Assembly: GCA_016584495.1 (NCBI GenBank)
Contig: WAID01000003.1
Span: forward strand, 3,534,001 to 3,598,000
Direction of reading: 5' to 3'
Source: Celoporthe dispersa
Taxonomy: Eukaryota; Ascomycota; Sordariomycetes; Diaporthales; Cryphonectriaceae
DNA: 64,000 bases
Shown: positions 34,110 through 47,935 of the stretch, piece by piece
How the letters are laid out: each line of letters starts with the position of its first letter
Numbering within the stretch: the first letter of the stretch is position 1
The notes under the pieces: generated by a model
Seen by the model: the letters and a program-made list of their open reading frames with translations, nothing else
What the model was told of the DNA's origin: nothing
Database searches by the model: none
Program-made: the position numbers and the translations under genes

Positions 34110-37100
34110 CTAGGTGCGCTTGGCCTGGTTGGCAAAGAGATCTGTGTGGGTATCACGTTAGCCCACAACCTCGTCCGTGTCGTGGATCACTGGGGTGAGC
34201 CGCGCCGTGCCTCACGCCGCGGCCTGCTTGCGGTCCGTACCTGGGAAGTGCTCCTTGGCGTATTGTTCGCATGCCTTTGGCGGCTAGTCAGCACTCTGCG
34301 TCTCTCCTCGCGCTCAAAAAGTCACAGGTGCGATCCTCGCAAAACACACACCTTTGCTGGCTTTCCGACCTTCTGGCCGATAACCTTCCATTTGTTGTTC
34401 TCGTACTCCTTGATGGCGTTCATCAAGGCTTGACTCTGCGGGCGCTGGGGTGAGTGCGTGAATAGGGACGAGGGATTTTGGTTGGCATCTGATGATCCTC
34501 GAGCAGTCCATACCTCATCCTCTGCGAACTCCGCGTAGTGCATGTCCTTGTACCAATGCTTCTTGACGCTACCTTCGGTCCGGGTAGGAAATGTCTGTCA
34601 CGATACCGTCAGCTTCAATGCCGACGATGAGACGAACATGTGGCTTCACGGCTGTTGGCCCATACCTTTGCTATCTCGGCCCAGCTCTGTCCGGCGTCGC
34701 GCATCTGCTTCAGGCGCAACTCTTCCGCAGGCGTCCAGGGGGTGTTGGTACGGCTCTTCTTTGCCGCCGGAGGCTCCTGGCGTGGCGATCTGGCTGTCCA
34801 TCGGGGGGGCAGGTTGCGGCGGCGCAGCTACAGCCGCCGGGGGGGTAGGGACGGGGATCGGGGTCTGGACTGCGGCCGCTTGTTGGGCAGGGACATGAGC
34901 TGACTGGGGTGGAGCGGTGACGACGGGGGCCTGAGGGGCCACCGCGGCGGCTGCGGCGGCGGCTGCGGCGGCGGCGGCTGCAGCAGCACCACCTCGCTTT
35001 CGCTTCGGCGCAGAAGCTTGAACCGGACCGGGCGTCGAGGCCGGGGCAGGCTGTGGGGTGGGCTGCTGCTGGGGCTGGTGTTGGATCTGCTGAGGCTGTA
35101 CGGCCGCTGGCTGCGGTTGGTGCTGCTGCACGTGCTGTGGCTGTGGTACGGACTGCGGCTGCTGCTGGGACTGCTGAGAGACATGCTGGTGCTGCTGTAC
35201 ATGCTGCTGCGGGTGCTGCGCATGCTGCTGTGGGTGCTGCGCGTGCTGCGCGTGCTGAGGGTGTTGGTGCTGCGCGTGCTGGTGCTGCTGCTGGGAGGCA
35301 TGCTGCGACACGGGCATAGGTGGCTGGATTGCGCTCGGGTGCTGCTGGTGGTGTTGTTGCGCCGGAGCTTGCTGGGCGTACTGGCGATAGTCAAGCTCGC
35401 TGCGGCCTCTCATGTCGGCCTGGGCCTGAGGGTGGGCATATTGTTGATGGCTGTACCAGGGCGTGTTAGCGGTAAACGGCGACTGGTTTTGGGCCTGTAT
35501 CGGCAGAGCGGCTTGAGCTTGAGGGGGCCATGGCGGCTGCTGCACGAGGTCTCCCCGCTGTTTCTTCATCGAGAAGACGGGTGGAAGGGACCTGTACGGG
35601 AACGGGGGGGGAGGGGGTGTGGCCAGCGAGGTGATGGCGTCGTGCCGAACACACGCGGGGACGACAGGGAGGGAACGACGCCGGGACAGCAGCCAGAGAC
35701 GTAGAGGGGGCGCAAAATAAATAAAATAAGAGGCAGCTGTAGGCAGGAGTAACGGGCGTGTTCGTGGGAGTGGGGAATAGGAGGACGCGAGGCGTGGATG
35801 ACGCGAATTGAACAGGTTCAAGGGCCCCGTCGAAAGTATCTGGCAGCGGTGGAGTGCGGGTGGGGATGGATAGAGAGGGAGAAGTAGACGGAGAAGTAGA
35901 GAGGAAGTAGAGAGGTAGCGGGACAGAAGTAACGAGGTAGCGGGAGCGGGGGGGGGAGGGAACAGGTCAGGTAGAGAGAGGTAGCAGAGCAGGTAGACTC
36001 GGTGAGCAGCAAGGGGCCCCCCGCTGACTGTGCACTTGTCACGTCCAGTGGGCGAGGGCTAAGCACAGCTGAGGGCTAAGACGCGCTCGCTCGCTTGCGC
36101 TCGGGCTTGGTCCAGTTCGGGGCCAGAGCTCGGCACTCGATCGAGAGGGCTCGCGCCGCTGCCCCACCTCCAAAGGTGTGAAAGGGCAAGCTGTATTCCT
36201 CAGGATGGGACGGTACTTCGGGACCACCAGGGGAGGGAGGTCGCTCCAGAAGTCGAGACCTGCCCTGCGGGAAGTACTGCCGCCTGATGTTACGCGCTTG
36301 CTCTTTTTTTTCTTTTCTTTTCTTTTTTTTTTTTGGAGAGGGTGAGGGCCCTATCTGCTGGTGATGATTGAGATGCAGCGCAGCCCTTGATCCGAAGTCT
36401 TGCCCATGTTCGTCGGAGCATGCGGAGCGGAGGGTGTAGGTGAAGGGAGGCGTGTCGGACTGGGAGAACGAGAGGGAGAGGACCAGGGGACAAGCAGATA
36501 TGCGACGGGGTACAAGGGATACATATAAGACGGGAGCGATCGTGGGCCTTGCTTGGACCGTGGGCGAAGGGACGGGAGAGAAACAAGACCAACCTTGCCT
36601 GGCCCCCAGCCCACTAGGCAGAGGTCGGTAGGCGGTAAGCGATGGTACAAGCGTGGTAGCGCAGGCGCTGTGGTGGACTGGCGGGCGGAAAGTCCTTGGT
36701 AGGTGCAGGTGAGGTACCGGACGCTGTGCCATGTACCCTCACATTTCCAGGTTCTGGAATAGCACTAGAAGAAGAAAGAAGAGGACGGCACTTGCGTACT
36801 GCCAGGCGCAGTGACGTGCAAAAGGTAAACGGGGGGAGGGGGGTACGGATCCAGGGTATAGTGACAAGGAACCCACTAGGCGCTCCTCAAGTCACCATCG
36901 CCAGGTTGCTTGGAATACCCGCTGCGTGGCCCAGATCGCCCAATGCATCTGGACATGGCATCGTCCGGCTCGTCTGGTGTGCTCAAGCCCAGGTTTCCCG
37001 CGGCACAGAGATTTGTGTGGGGCGCGCTTTCGGACCAAGAGACCTTGGACACTGCTTGACGTAGTAAGGAAGGAAAGAAAGAGAAGAAAAAGGAAAAAGA

Positions 37101-37394
37101 AAAAGAGAGAGAGACAGAGGGAGAGAGGAAGAGAGACGAGGAGGTACGTTGTCGGCGCGGTAGCGGGAGGAGGGACGAGGGGTGACGAGGGCCCCCGGGA
37201 GGAAGGGTAGCGGGATTTGGGGGCGAAGGGGGGGGGGTGGTCGATACGAGAGAGGTACAAGGAAAACGGGTAGCTACTCACGGATAGTCGTTTGGGTTTG
37301 GGTGTGGGTGGTGGGTCGCGCTGGGCTGAGCCGGCTGGTACTGCTGCATGTACTCATTCGTAGCCCCCAAGGGGGTCATAGTCCATTGCTGCAT
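34110..37394 (-). CDS. Gln/His-rich SANT/Myb DNA-binding regulator, one-base frameshift
   Basis: Probable nuclear DNA-binding protein. Exons, in order: 37282-37394 (putative), 34666-35591, 34514-34594, 34352-34435, 34241-34274, 34110-34141. The first exon encodes MQQWTMTPLGATNEYM and joins in phase across a 1.69-kb intron to SLPPVFSMKKQRGD. If that exon is wrong, the start is the ATG at 35569. The middle is low-complexity: Gln/His repeats, then a run of about 16 Ala, then Pro-rich. The SANT/Myb domain is C-terminal: TPWTPAEELRLKQMRDAG, WAEIAK/TFPTRTEGSVKKHW and a second helical unit NKWKVIGQKVGKPAKACEQYAKEHFPD. The Q-rich frame and the SANT frame differ by one base. A C7 run (G7 at 34803-34809 on the plus strand) read as C6 reconciles them and makes exon length fit the phases. 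The short last exon (DLFANQAKRT) is joined by a phase-1 intron with branch CTAAC. Confidence 0.77.
35592..37281 (-). other. Putative 1.69-kb intron of the SANT/Myb gene
   Basis: Bounded by donor GTGAGT (37276-37281) and acceptor GTACAG (35592-35597 on the plus strand). The plus strand is purine-rich in blocks. The open frames inside are low-complexity and I see no exon. It could instead be promoter plus leader if translation starts at 35569. Confidence 0.4.
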
Positions 37395-38796
37395 GGTCTG
37401 GAAAGATAGTAACGCCGCGTTAGCTTATTTTTGCACACTTTTTCGCCCTTTGGCTTTTGTCTTCTGTCTTTCGTTATCTTCTTTTTCTAAACAAAAAAAA
37501 AATATTGGCAGGTATGCGCATGTGTAGGTGGGTGTGTAAGTGATGATAGGGGGGATGAGGCCAGGTCTCTTTGTCAGGCTGACGGCCAGGGAACGCATGG
37601 GATGCAAGGTCATAACCGCAGCGAGAGCTGGTCGCGCCCGCATCCAGGCGGACATTGGCATCATGATTGGCACCGGTCCAATATATTTGCGATCTTGACC
37701 AGGTAGCTGCCGCGAGAAGCTTCAGAGGCTGTTGGGGACGGAGATGCAGGAGCCTGGCGCCTAGCGCAGGGCTGCTGCTGCTGTTGCCAGGCTTGCTGCG
37801 CTGGACCACGGGCATTCGAGGTCGCTGGTAGAAAGGCTGCAGGAAGTCCTGTCCCGACCTGCGTCATCCTCGCTGGGCTGGTCAGGAGTGCTGCCATGCC
37901 CTGATGGACCCCTACTGCAGTGAGCTCAGGTCTCAGAGGTGGATGAGTGAGGCCCCGATTGAGCTGGGCTCGGGCTGCAGATAGTCCATAGCTGTAAATG
38001 GACCGGGTCCGATTTTTGTGGCAGGTAGCCAGGGAGCTCTAAACCTTTCAGAGGCCAGGGCCAGGGTCATCGGCGGGTGGATGACGGGATCGAAGCGCGA
38101 ATGCTTGGTGGGGTGTCGGCGGTCGGGACAGGGTTCAGTGGAGTGGAGGCTGGCAGGAAAAAAAAATAGAAGAAAAAAAATAGTGACAGAGGCGCAGGAC
38201 AGCCAGGACAGCGGCCGCGTAGAAATTTAGCCCGGCCTAGCAGTCCAGCGAGGTGAGGGTGAGGGTGTTGTTGTCGCAGGTGAACGAACTATTGATGTGC
38301 AGACCAGACAAAAGGCTCGCTCAAGAAGCTCAAGTTGTTGGCAGGATGAGATCGGTCGGTCCCGACGCGAGAAGGCTGATGACACATCTCGCATGCTCTG
38401 GAGCTCTCATGTTGGAGAGATGCAGAGATGTTCAGCGTCGGGCCCGGGCCAAGCCCCCCAGCCTTTGGCGACTCAGTGGTGGGGTTGGCGCGGGTAGAGC
38501 AAAGCAGCCTCTGGCGCTGGATGATCATGGCCACGACCTGTCGCACACTGAAGCCACGGCCCCAGGGATGGATGACAGCCTCAGGCATCAGGGAAAGTCG
38601 AGTCTAATACCCTGTGGCTCAGAGCTCCAGGTCGTCTGGTTCGGTGTGGCGTGACGCTGAGGTGGCGTAGGCTGTGTCGTGCTCGACAAGAGGCAGGCAG
38701 GTTCACACACCATCTGGACCCGTCTCTTTGCCAGCGGTGACGAGGATGAAAATTCTGCTCGCGTGGGGGGAGAGGGGGTGCTGAACGTTCAGCTGC

Positions 38797-39008
38797 TGCT
38801 TCTGCCTCGGCGGCGGCTGCTGCTGCTGCTGCGTATGTTGCTACCTCTGCTTCTGCTGCTGGTGCTGCTGCTGATGACTGATGATGCTGGTGCTGATGCC
38901 GGTGCCGGTGCCGACGCTGCTGCTGACGCGGATATTGGTGATGGCGCTGATGCGAATGGTGATGCTGATGGCGCTGCTGCTGATGACGGCGGTGATGATG
39001 ATGATGCC
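38797..39008. repeat. Imperfect triplet-repeat block
   Basis: Degenerate (CTG)n grading into GATGCTG/GATGGCG units over about 210 nt. It creates long but meaningless open frames (poly-Leu, poly-Asp/Ala, poly-His) on both strands. Confidence 0.8.
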
Positions 39009-39478
39009 GTCGCCGGCCTCTGTGCTGTGCGATGTATGCTCGCGGACGGCCTCGAGCCCGATGCCAAGGGTGTCGTGTTTTGATGCCTCCAAGGTACCCC
39101 GAGAGTACATGTCGCGATGAGGCTCTGCAGATGGCGGGGGGGATAGACCGCAATGGTGACGGCCGGTGATGGGGATATGGACCACGGGATAGGAAGGGAA
39201 GATGGGGGAGACAAAGAGATCCGACATATCAAGAGGCTGTACTTACGAGCATGTATCTCCCTCGATCGCTCTCGAGGAACACAGCTTGGCGTTAGGCCCG
39301 GGGCCTAGACGGTGACAGGTGGTGGTGACGACGCCGAAAAGTCGAGACGCGATGTCGCGAATTGATCGTGAAAGGCAGAACCCTCGGACGACTTGGCGAT
39401 AGAAGTCGTCTGCCGCAGGTACTGTACGTAGCCTTGTAGCCTGCCTAGAGGTGTGGTCGTGAGCCAACGTGCGTTTGT

Positions 39479-39517
39479 GTGCGCGTGCGCGCGCGCGTGT
39501 GTGTGTGTGTGTGTGTG
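39479..39517. repeat. (GC)n/(GT)n microsatellite
   Basis: Alternating purine-pyrimidine GCGCGC then GTGTGT run, a sequence type able to form Z-DNA. Confidence 0.85.
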
Positions 39518-40341
39518 GCACGATGGCAGGCGGGTGGTGTGTAGTGTGATGATTGACGTTGACTTGACGAGGGACGACAGGTGGTGAGGGAGAGGTACCG
39601 CGGAGTCACCTTGGACGGAGCGAGTGACTTCTGGGGGGGGCCAGGAGGGAACTGGAGAGGGAAAAGGTCGCCCCAGGCCCTTGCGTGTTCTGCCTGCGGC
39701 AGGGGAAAGGGCAGGGGGGCCACAAGGCCCCCAGCCACCAGGCCAGGCCCCACCTGGCCGCCCGAGCGCCAGACAAACACCTCGTATCTTGAAGGTAGTC
39801 ACGCAAGTCACGCAGTGAGAAGTGAGCAGTGGCCCGGGCTACCCGCTAGCGGCAAGCTCTAGCTTAGCGCATCGCTGGAGCTAGCCTGATGGGCAGTGGA
39901 CACCTTCACTCTCGTCTTTATCGTCATCATCATCATCATCATCACTATGCCGTCTCTTGCAGGTCGCCGTGACCGACGCCAGTATAAGCTTCGTCCTCTT
40001 CCCAAGCACGCCGGGAACCAGAGTCCCCTAGACGTCCCACATGATAGCGCCCGAAAGGCAGCATGCCGCCTGACCTATCAGGCACAGCCCAGGATGCAGC
40101 CTGCTACAAGCTCCCGGCTTGCGGCGCTGCATTTCTGATCTCGATCGAGCAAGCCAGAGAGGGCAGCAGGATTAGGGTGATGTTTCCAGTATCAGCGCAG
40201 GCGGGGTGGCTGGGCCAGGATCGGTACCGCAGCGTGTTACTTGTGGACAGGTTGGTGTCAGCCCCCCCCTTTCCCTGTCCAGACCCCAGTGGGGGGAGAG
40301 ACGATCACTCTACTCAATACAACGTATACATATTATGGTAG

Positions 40342-40361
40342 TACATAGTAATTACTATGTA
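40342..40361. repeat. 20-bp perfect palindrome
   Basis: TACATAGTAATTACTATGTA is its own reverse complement with no spacer. It lies in AT-rich intergenic DNA with no flanking gene within several kb. Symmetry stops after 10 bp on each arm. Confidence 0.85.
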
Positions 40362-43300
40362 GCACAAAAAAGAAAGAAGCAAAAAGAAAAAGCCTCTCCT
40401 GTCGGTTGGCTGACCCAGCCTCAGGTTGCTCAGCTTGTCCGACCTGACAGGGCCAACAGCACTCGAGACCCTTTCGCTTCTGGTCCTACAGCTAGCTAGT
40501 CTGCGCAGACAGGCACCAGGACGGAGAGCCCTGCCGTGCACGCCAGGATACAGCTCGACAGATCATCAGATAGATCAGGGCGTAACAAACGGATATTGAT
40601 ATACAGTAATGTAGCTGCGTGCTCTCACCCCAGCTCTTGTCCACGACGCTGTCGCCATGTCAAGGCGAGGGGCAGTGACACAGCGGCAGCATTTTGAGGG
40701 CGGGCGGGAGGAGGGGTACATGGCAGCCAGGTCACTAGGATGTGCCCAGGGTGGTACCAGGTCTGGCTCGGGACGTTGGCCCCCAGATTGTTTCGTTTCA
40801 GCCCTCGAGCTCTGCACAGCACACCCTGGCTGCCTGGTGGCCAGAGAGAGAAACAGAAGTTGAAGTGGTCCATCAGCACCGCTACTGCACATGTGACGTA
40901 TGAAAAGAAAGAGGAGGAAGGGGGGGGGAGACAACATACCGAGTGGGCCAGTTTCCTCACCGTCCAGGTCTTGGTCTGGCCTATGCAGCCGCTGCTGTGG
41001 TAGCGGCTCGTGACAGACACCAGGCCTCCCAGTCCTTTCGGCCCACGGCTGACTGGGCGGGCGCCTTGAGCCTTGTCTCTGTCAGCTCAGCCATGGCCCA
41101 CACACACGCAGGTCGCAGGGCTGTCCTGCACGATCGCTCAAGCAGGACATGCATGGTGCAGCTGGGCGAGAGATCCTCTCTCTATAGCAAGAGCTGAGCT
41201 ATCGTCACGCTGAGACCTCTCCATTCCGTGCTCTGCCTATCGGGGCTGAGAGGTGAGGTGAGGTGAGACACAAGGGAGAATTGACCGTTTCTTCGAGTTG
41301 GCAAACGCCACGCCCTCCAACGCCCAAGGGCTGCAAACCTCCTTCTGTGGTCAGCATTGTGCTACCATAGTACCATGCTACTTAGTACGGTACTTGCCGG
41401 CCCTGCCCGGGCTGCACCTGAAAAGGGCCCTCCGGTACTTTAGTCATGGGGGTGGGTTGACCTTATGGTGGTATACAGGTCTATGGGCAACGCTCCTCCA
41501 GCAGCCGTGGAGGGACCTTGGGGAGACTTAGGGGACCTAGCAGGTCCCACCCCCACTAAGCTGTGCCGGCCAACAGCCTACAGGGATCGACCAGAGCCCT
41601 ACAAGTACGGCGGTGGGTAGCGCTGCAGTGCTAAATACACCTTCCCAACTTTTTCGAATGCCTGGCGCAGTACCTGATAGCCGATGCTCTGCTTCTTAGT
41701 ACCATAGTACATTATACTCCAGACCCGATAGGGCTCCAGCTTCACCCGGGCCAGTCAATCCCCCATGTCAGGTGCCCCCGAGACCTTGATGATTGTGCAG
41801 GCCGCCGAACATATAGCAGACCTCGTCCCCATCCAGCCATCCGATCTGTCAGCACGTTATATGCAATCGCTGTGCTGCGGGCGCATCCTGACCATCGTCA
41901 CCCTCAGACGGACCTTCAATGGCGTTTCAGAGGCTGGCTCTCCGCCGTTGTCACCGCCTACAAGACACGTGGGCCTCCTACAAGAGCTTCGGGATAGGGC
42001 TTTTCCAGTACAGCGCATGACGGCGTTGCATTCTCTGCCCGACCGCGAGTCTGCAGCAACCATGGCCTTGGTCCCTTCGCTTCGGGCCACGCCTCGTACT
42101 TTCAGGCTCCTCGGCTTCGCTTGCGTCCTGACTGTCGGCTGACATGCGCAGGCTGCCCACGCCCCTTCAACTCGCTGCCGACCCAAGTTCGGTATCCGTC
42201 GGTTGTCATGAAGACCATATCGAGAGCCTCCGGGTGCCCTTCCTTCTGCGGATCTTCCACCACCTCCCAACCTCCCAACCTCCCAACCTTCCACCTGCCA
42301 CTTCAGACCGCGCAGCCTGTGGTGACCACATCGACACGACAGAAGCTCCATACGTGCCTCGGAGGTCTGCTGACGAGTCCTGGTATCTTTGACTCGGCAG
42401 CCTCTCTTGTTGTCTCCTGGAGAGGACGACGGTTAACAGCTGCCGGTGAGAGGATGGGGGAAATCTACTCGGCCATTTTGTTCCTGGTCCAAGTGGCGAG
42501 CATATTTGGTATCAGTGAGAACGGACATCTCGTCGTCTGACGCCTTAATACCCGCCAGATTATCGTGCTTCTCGAGACCCTGCGGGACGGCGCCGTTTTC
42601 CTGTGCCGAAAAGACGAGCCTCGATTGTTATCACTTGGGCAGAGAACCTGCCATCGTCTGGAAGGCGTGTCCGTACGTCCACCCGGGTGGCATGTGTCTG
42701 TGTGCCTCTAGCCTCTGTCAAGCAATGGGCACTAGCAATTGGTCTTGACCCGTGCTCTCGCTTCGTGCTCTGAGCTTGCATCTTCAGCCGAAGTACCAGC
42801 CTGAGTCTCTGCTGCGGCGGGACCGTGCCGGGTCGACCAGTCCTAGGCCTTGAGAGACACCTCCCCAGACAGAGGCGAGTCGTATACCAATATGGACCGA
42901 CATTTGGGAAAGCCATGACCCGGTATGGACTGCCACCCACCCTCCTTTTCTTTCCCGGAACTCTCGTCTCCTCGGCCGTTTCGCGTTGCTGGATCGAGTT
43001 TGTTTGTGTTCTCCGGGGCATGTTGACCTACTTGATAGCAGGATTTCATCCCATCTAGGCCGCGTCCGCCTCTCATGACCTGCAGTCGCCACAAAAAGGA
43101 GGCTTGACCGGCATGAGAAGCACCAAACAAGCTGCACGAAGCCTCGAAACTTTCTGTCGGGCCGAGCGATGGGGGCTTGGTTGGTGCTATTGTTAGGTGA
43201 CGAGGCTCAGCATGACGTTATGGGAGACTGGCTGTTCAACCTGCGCTGCGCAAACCTCAAACTTGCTCGTTCCCATGACCAGACCGAAACACGACGCTCG

Positions 43301-45110
43301 GACGAAACCTCACATCGAAACTGGCTCCATGATTTCCAGCTCAGCCCTGCCCTGCACTTGGCCCCTTCCAGCAACTCCCCTATGCACATCTTCTTGCCGT
43401 CTCTTCCTCTGCCCTACTGGCAACGAGATGGCCAGTGGGGCCTTTCAATGTCTCCTCTATGCACGCATGAAGAGACGAAACGACGAGGCTGTCGATGCTG
43501 AACTTCGACGGTAGCTTCGTGAACGCCGCCCTCCTTTCAAACAATACCCCACACGTCTGCAATACTGTGCGTGCAGAGCTGTCACAAGATTGTCCTTACG
43601 GCACAGGAATGCCGAGCCCGTCCTACTGCACAATCACACTGCGGCTCTGGCTAGCCTAGGCTTGCCAGTCGCCAGCCAGCTCTACAGTCTCTAAACGAAG
43701 CCACTTCCAAGCCGTGCCAAATGCTGATCTCGTATGGTAGAATGTGAGAGACGGCTTCCTCGCGAGGCGCCTTGCGAGCTGATGGTTCCAACGTCAGTAA
43801 CAATCGTCCCGAATTTTCACTTGTTTTTACCAAGACTTGCACGCCAAGAATCAAGGAATGTCAGGCACTGCTTCCATCTCAAGACTTCGGTCTTCCTCGG
43901 GAACGCTGGAACTGAAACCGAGCCTGTTGCAGGCTACAGCCCTCCTCGACGGGCAGTGTTTGAGGATCTCCCCTCCCTCTTCCTTTTAAATTTTTTCCTT
44001 CTTTTTTCTTTCTTTCTTTTGAATAATGACATTCAGTGTGGTCTCCTGTTTTCCGTCCCTTGTTGTCTACCGACACTTGCTACCTGCCGTCCGGCACGCT
44101 GCAATCTGTATGCCAATGTCGCTAAGATTATTACCATGACTACAAATCCAAATGGGTGTCGTACTTTACAGCCTCGGGTCCGGCAGTGCTCCGTGCCATG
44201 TGCATTGCACCCATAGCGTCGAAACAGCCACAAACGCGGGAACCTTGCCTTCAGGTCTCAACAAGGGTGCTCCAGACCAGGTCAGGTCAGGGGCTGGACC
44301 GGGAATGAGATAACCTTATTCAGGGTATAGTCCGTACTCTTTATAGTGTGCAGACTACCTAGGCATGACTACAGTATAGGGCATCCCACGCGACGCACTG
44401 AGGTCGTTGCTGTCTATGATGTTTTGTAGACAGGCATCCTCCTCGTCCCAACTTGTGCTTACCTCGCACATAGCCGCTGCATGCTGACGTGTTCGTCCGC
44501 GTCGAGGGTCCAGAACGGCAATGCATGCCCTATGTATGAACGTCAAAGGCGCGTGAGCGCGTAGACATACGTGCATGCCTCTGTAGCCGCCGCAAACAAC
44601 ATCACCCTTTCTCTCTCTCTTTCTCTCTTCAGTCGTCTGGCTGTTTCGGAGCCTCAGGAGGTGGTCTCCAAGATTAGCTTGAACGGGGCTAGTACCACCA
44701 TATAATTCGCCTGATAAGCACGGGCGTTTACCACTATACAATGAGTCCTCCTCCACTGTGAGCGGCTGTTGAAACCCTCCTAGGGACCTCAATCTTGCGG
44801 AGCAAGCACCCGGGCTCAATAAGCAGTCGTGTGCTCGTATCTTTGCCCTCAGAGCGCCCACTGAATCTCGGGTGGGGATGCTCAGAGGGTTCGTGCTGAG
44901 ATCGACAGTCCAGCCGTAAAGGCTCGAAGTATGCACTCACGTAAAAAGCTATAAAACTGGAGACAAGTAGGCATAGACAAACGGCCGCAGCTTTGTCTCA
45001 GGATCGCCAGCAGGATCGCCTGCTATGGTACTTGAATTCAAGTCTAGGGCTGAGCGGTTGAGCCGTGAACGCTACCGTCGTATCACCCAAGGTGACATAT
45101 TTACTCACCG

Positions 45111-45114
<4 letters not shown>

Positions 45115-45141
<27 letters not shown>
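45115..45141. repeat. (CAA)n microsatellite
   Basis: Nine CAA units in the gene desert. Confidence 0.9.
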
Positions 45142-47900
45142 CAGTTTCAAAGAATCGAATGGACGGTGGACCCAATCATACGTGCCCCTGTGTGATCGCC
45201 TTCATCGTCCAGCAGTATGCCCTAATGCTCTTCAATGGAGATGGAGGGGAGAGAAACAGAATAGACCAAGGCCAAGCGTGTCATAGGCGGAGAAGGCTAT
45301 CCCAACCTCAGGTCTCTGCGACGGACCCGAAGGAGTCGCTGCGGCCGGAGAAGTCTCTGCCGAGGCCCTGGTGTTTATGCTACTCCGCTCCAGAAACGAA
45401 GTGTTGAGGGACAGTCCTAATTTTGGCCGCGGGGCTGAGTTGACGACTGGCGTGGCCTGACTGCCTCGTCTTGCCACCGACGAAACCAAGATCTTTGCTA
45501 GTAAAGACGTCAAACAGGACGAAACCCGCCATCGAGGGAAAGGATGTACCTGGTCGGACCCATCGATCTACAGCAGAAGTCGAGACGAGACAAAGCCGTC
45601 CAAGGGGACTGCATAGGACACACACACACGCACGCACGCAGGGCTGGCCTTGCTGCTGGTGTTTCCAACAGCTGGACGCGCTAGTCGAAGGGCTGGGCTA
45701 TATTCATCCCATCTCGTGACATGCAGACAAGGCAGGAAACTGCAGCCGCTTGCTGGGCCAGCTACATAGTACTAAGCGCCGCCGACGACACGACGGAACA
45801 GAAAGGAGGGGGGCGAGGGGAGGAGAGGTTTGCACCCAGCGTCGACGGGGCCAGATCTAAGATACGAGGTAATCTTGCAGATGTAACCTTTACGCCGTAC
45901 GTAGCGCCAGAGAGCAGGGAGGACGCACTAGATATTGACATGCATTAGTGAGTTGTGGAGATGGCGTAGAGCGTCGGCTGGAAAACCTGTACTATTACTA
46001 TAGTATGTACAGCTATTACGCTCTCTCTCTCTCCCCCTCACTCTGGATACGCCTCCTCTGGCCCCCTGGCTCACACTATACTGTGGGCATGGGTGGAGTT
46101 CTCCATCTGAACAAGTGTTGAGAAAATCCAGTGACGAGTATGGTAAAGACTGACACACCCGTGAGGTTGTGGCTACTCGTTACTGTCTAGCGAGTTTCAA
46201 GGGACGACATGCCTTGACCGGTCCGCGAAAGGAGGACCCACACACTCACTGGTCACGACAGCCACACGCCCAAGATCTTTGGGTCGCCTTCATGCAGGGT
46301 GCACAGTAGAAACCACTATCGACCTGTACCCTTGAGCGATAGGAGCCGTACTAATGCCCAGATTGTTTCTGAACCCCGAGCACAAGTACCATGGTCTGGC
46401 TGCGTCAGGAACGCCCAAGCCAAACTGGCACACAATACGAAGTGATGCCAAAGCCCGGCTGACCACTACGGACCGGAGACGCTGGGCCCAGAGGTCCATA
46501 TAGGAGAGGGATCCCGAGTGGCAGAGATGAAAAAGGCGTCTGTGGTGGAGGAGACTGCCCGTGGAGATACGAGAGGGCGCTTGTTGAGGCAGAAGGACGG
46601 CCCTTGCCAGGGGGGGTAGGGTGCCCAGGCAGTCCGACAAGGCCAGTGATTCCTGGCTCTGGGGAAGTTGAGGGTGTGGGAGACAAGAACAAGAGAAAGG
46701 AAATAAGGAAGAAATCCTTGTAGCCCTCACCATGCTCGAGACCGCAAGCTGACCTTGCCGGCAAGAGAAAAAAAAAAAAGAAGGAAAAAAAAAAAAAACG
46801 TCGATGACGAAGGGGGGGAATGACAACAAGAGAAGCATTGGGGAGAAGTGGGATTGGGTTGGTGTCAAACCAAACAGGCGGACCCAGTTGCCAGCCAACT
46901 AGGGTTTTGGACAAGCCTTTTGCCAGAGCATGTGCTAAACTTTATCGCTGTCGAGGGAAAGGAGCCACTCCCTCATTGGCCTGGGGGCTCTGTGCGCCTA
47001 AGGATCAACAAGCCTGTACTGCGGTACACACTGCTACCACTGCGGTACTGTGTTATGAACACGGGTACCCCTGCAGGGGAACCGTGTACACTGGAGCGGC
47101 CCCGCCCTGCCCTCTGGTACGTGGCAGGCCTGGGTGGAGGGTTGGCCCCAGCAGAGGCCTGGCCCACGAGACAGGAACCGGAGCCGTCGTCCAATCAAGG
47201 GGCTGCAGCATGTCACGGACAAGCGCGGCTCTGTAACGATCTGAAGCAGACGCCGGCCACAGGACCCTGGTCCCCCACCCAACGTCAAACATGGCAGAAG
47301 CCTGCGCTCCGTCTTCGACCCCCCTTCCCTTCCCAACCAGCCAGCCGGCCAGCCAGCCAGCCAGCCAGCGCACTGCAGCTGCAGAGGACCGCCGTATCCT
47401 GTTCCTGTGGAGCCGCCGTGGGTACAGCTTGTGGATCGCCATGTTTGTTGTTGTGTTGTCGCTGCTGCTGAACCGCCCGTCAGCAACATCAGCGCAAGGA
47501 GGCCCGTTTGGCCAGCTGTTTGGAACATGAACATGTCCTGGGAGGACCGCTGTCGACAGGAGGGAAGGGAGAGGGAGAGGGGCTCAAGGACCGGCCTCAC
47601 GGCTAGGCAGGCTGCCTGCTTTTGCTTAGGCTTCTGCTGCGCTCAGATCATCCCACCACTTTTTATTTTCTTTCTTTCTCTGTGCCGCTTACGGGCTTCT
47701 GACCTCGGTTTTGGTCTTGTTGGTTTTTGTTTTGTTTTTGTTTTCTTTTTTTCCGCCTTCGTCTCTAATTCTCTCTCCACTTCGCTGGAACTCCCATTCT
47801 AGGTCACAAATTAAGGCCTGTCGTCGCACGTCCTTCCCTTCCTATGCGTGCTACAACAAAGCTTGTGGGTGGGATCGGCTTCTCGGCTGCGATATCCAGC

Positions 47901-47903
<3 letters not shown>

Positions 47904-47933
<30 letters not shown>
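47904..47933. repeat. (AG)n microsatellite
   Basis: About 15 AG units, 1.5 kb upstream of the plus-strand Myb gene. Confidence 0.9.

Positions 47934-47935
<2 letters not shown>

Noticed and set aside
38581..39153. Poly-His and poly-Leu/poly-Asp frames on both strands
   Set aside because: Produced by a degenerate triplet-repeat block that is open in several frames at once; no conserved domain or splice signals.
44355..44936. 193-codon minus-strand frame in the gene desert
   Set aside because: No recognisable domain, no codon bias like the real genes, and a (CT)n run inside; not enough to call a gene.
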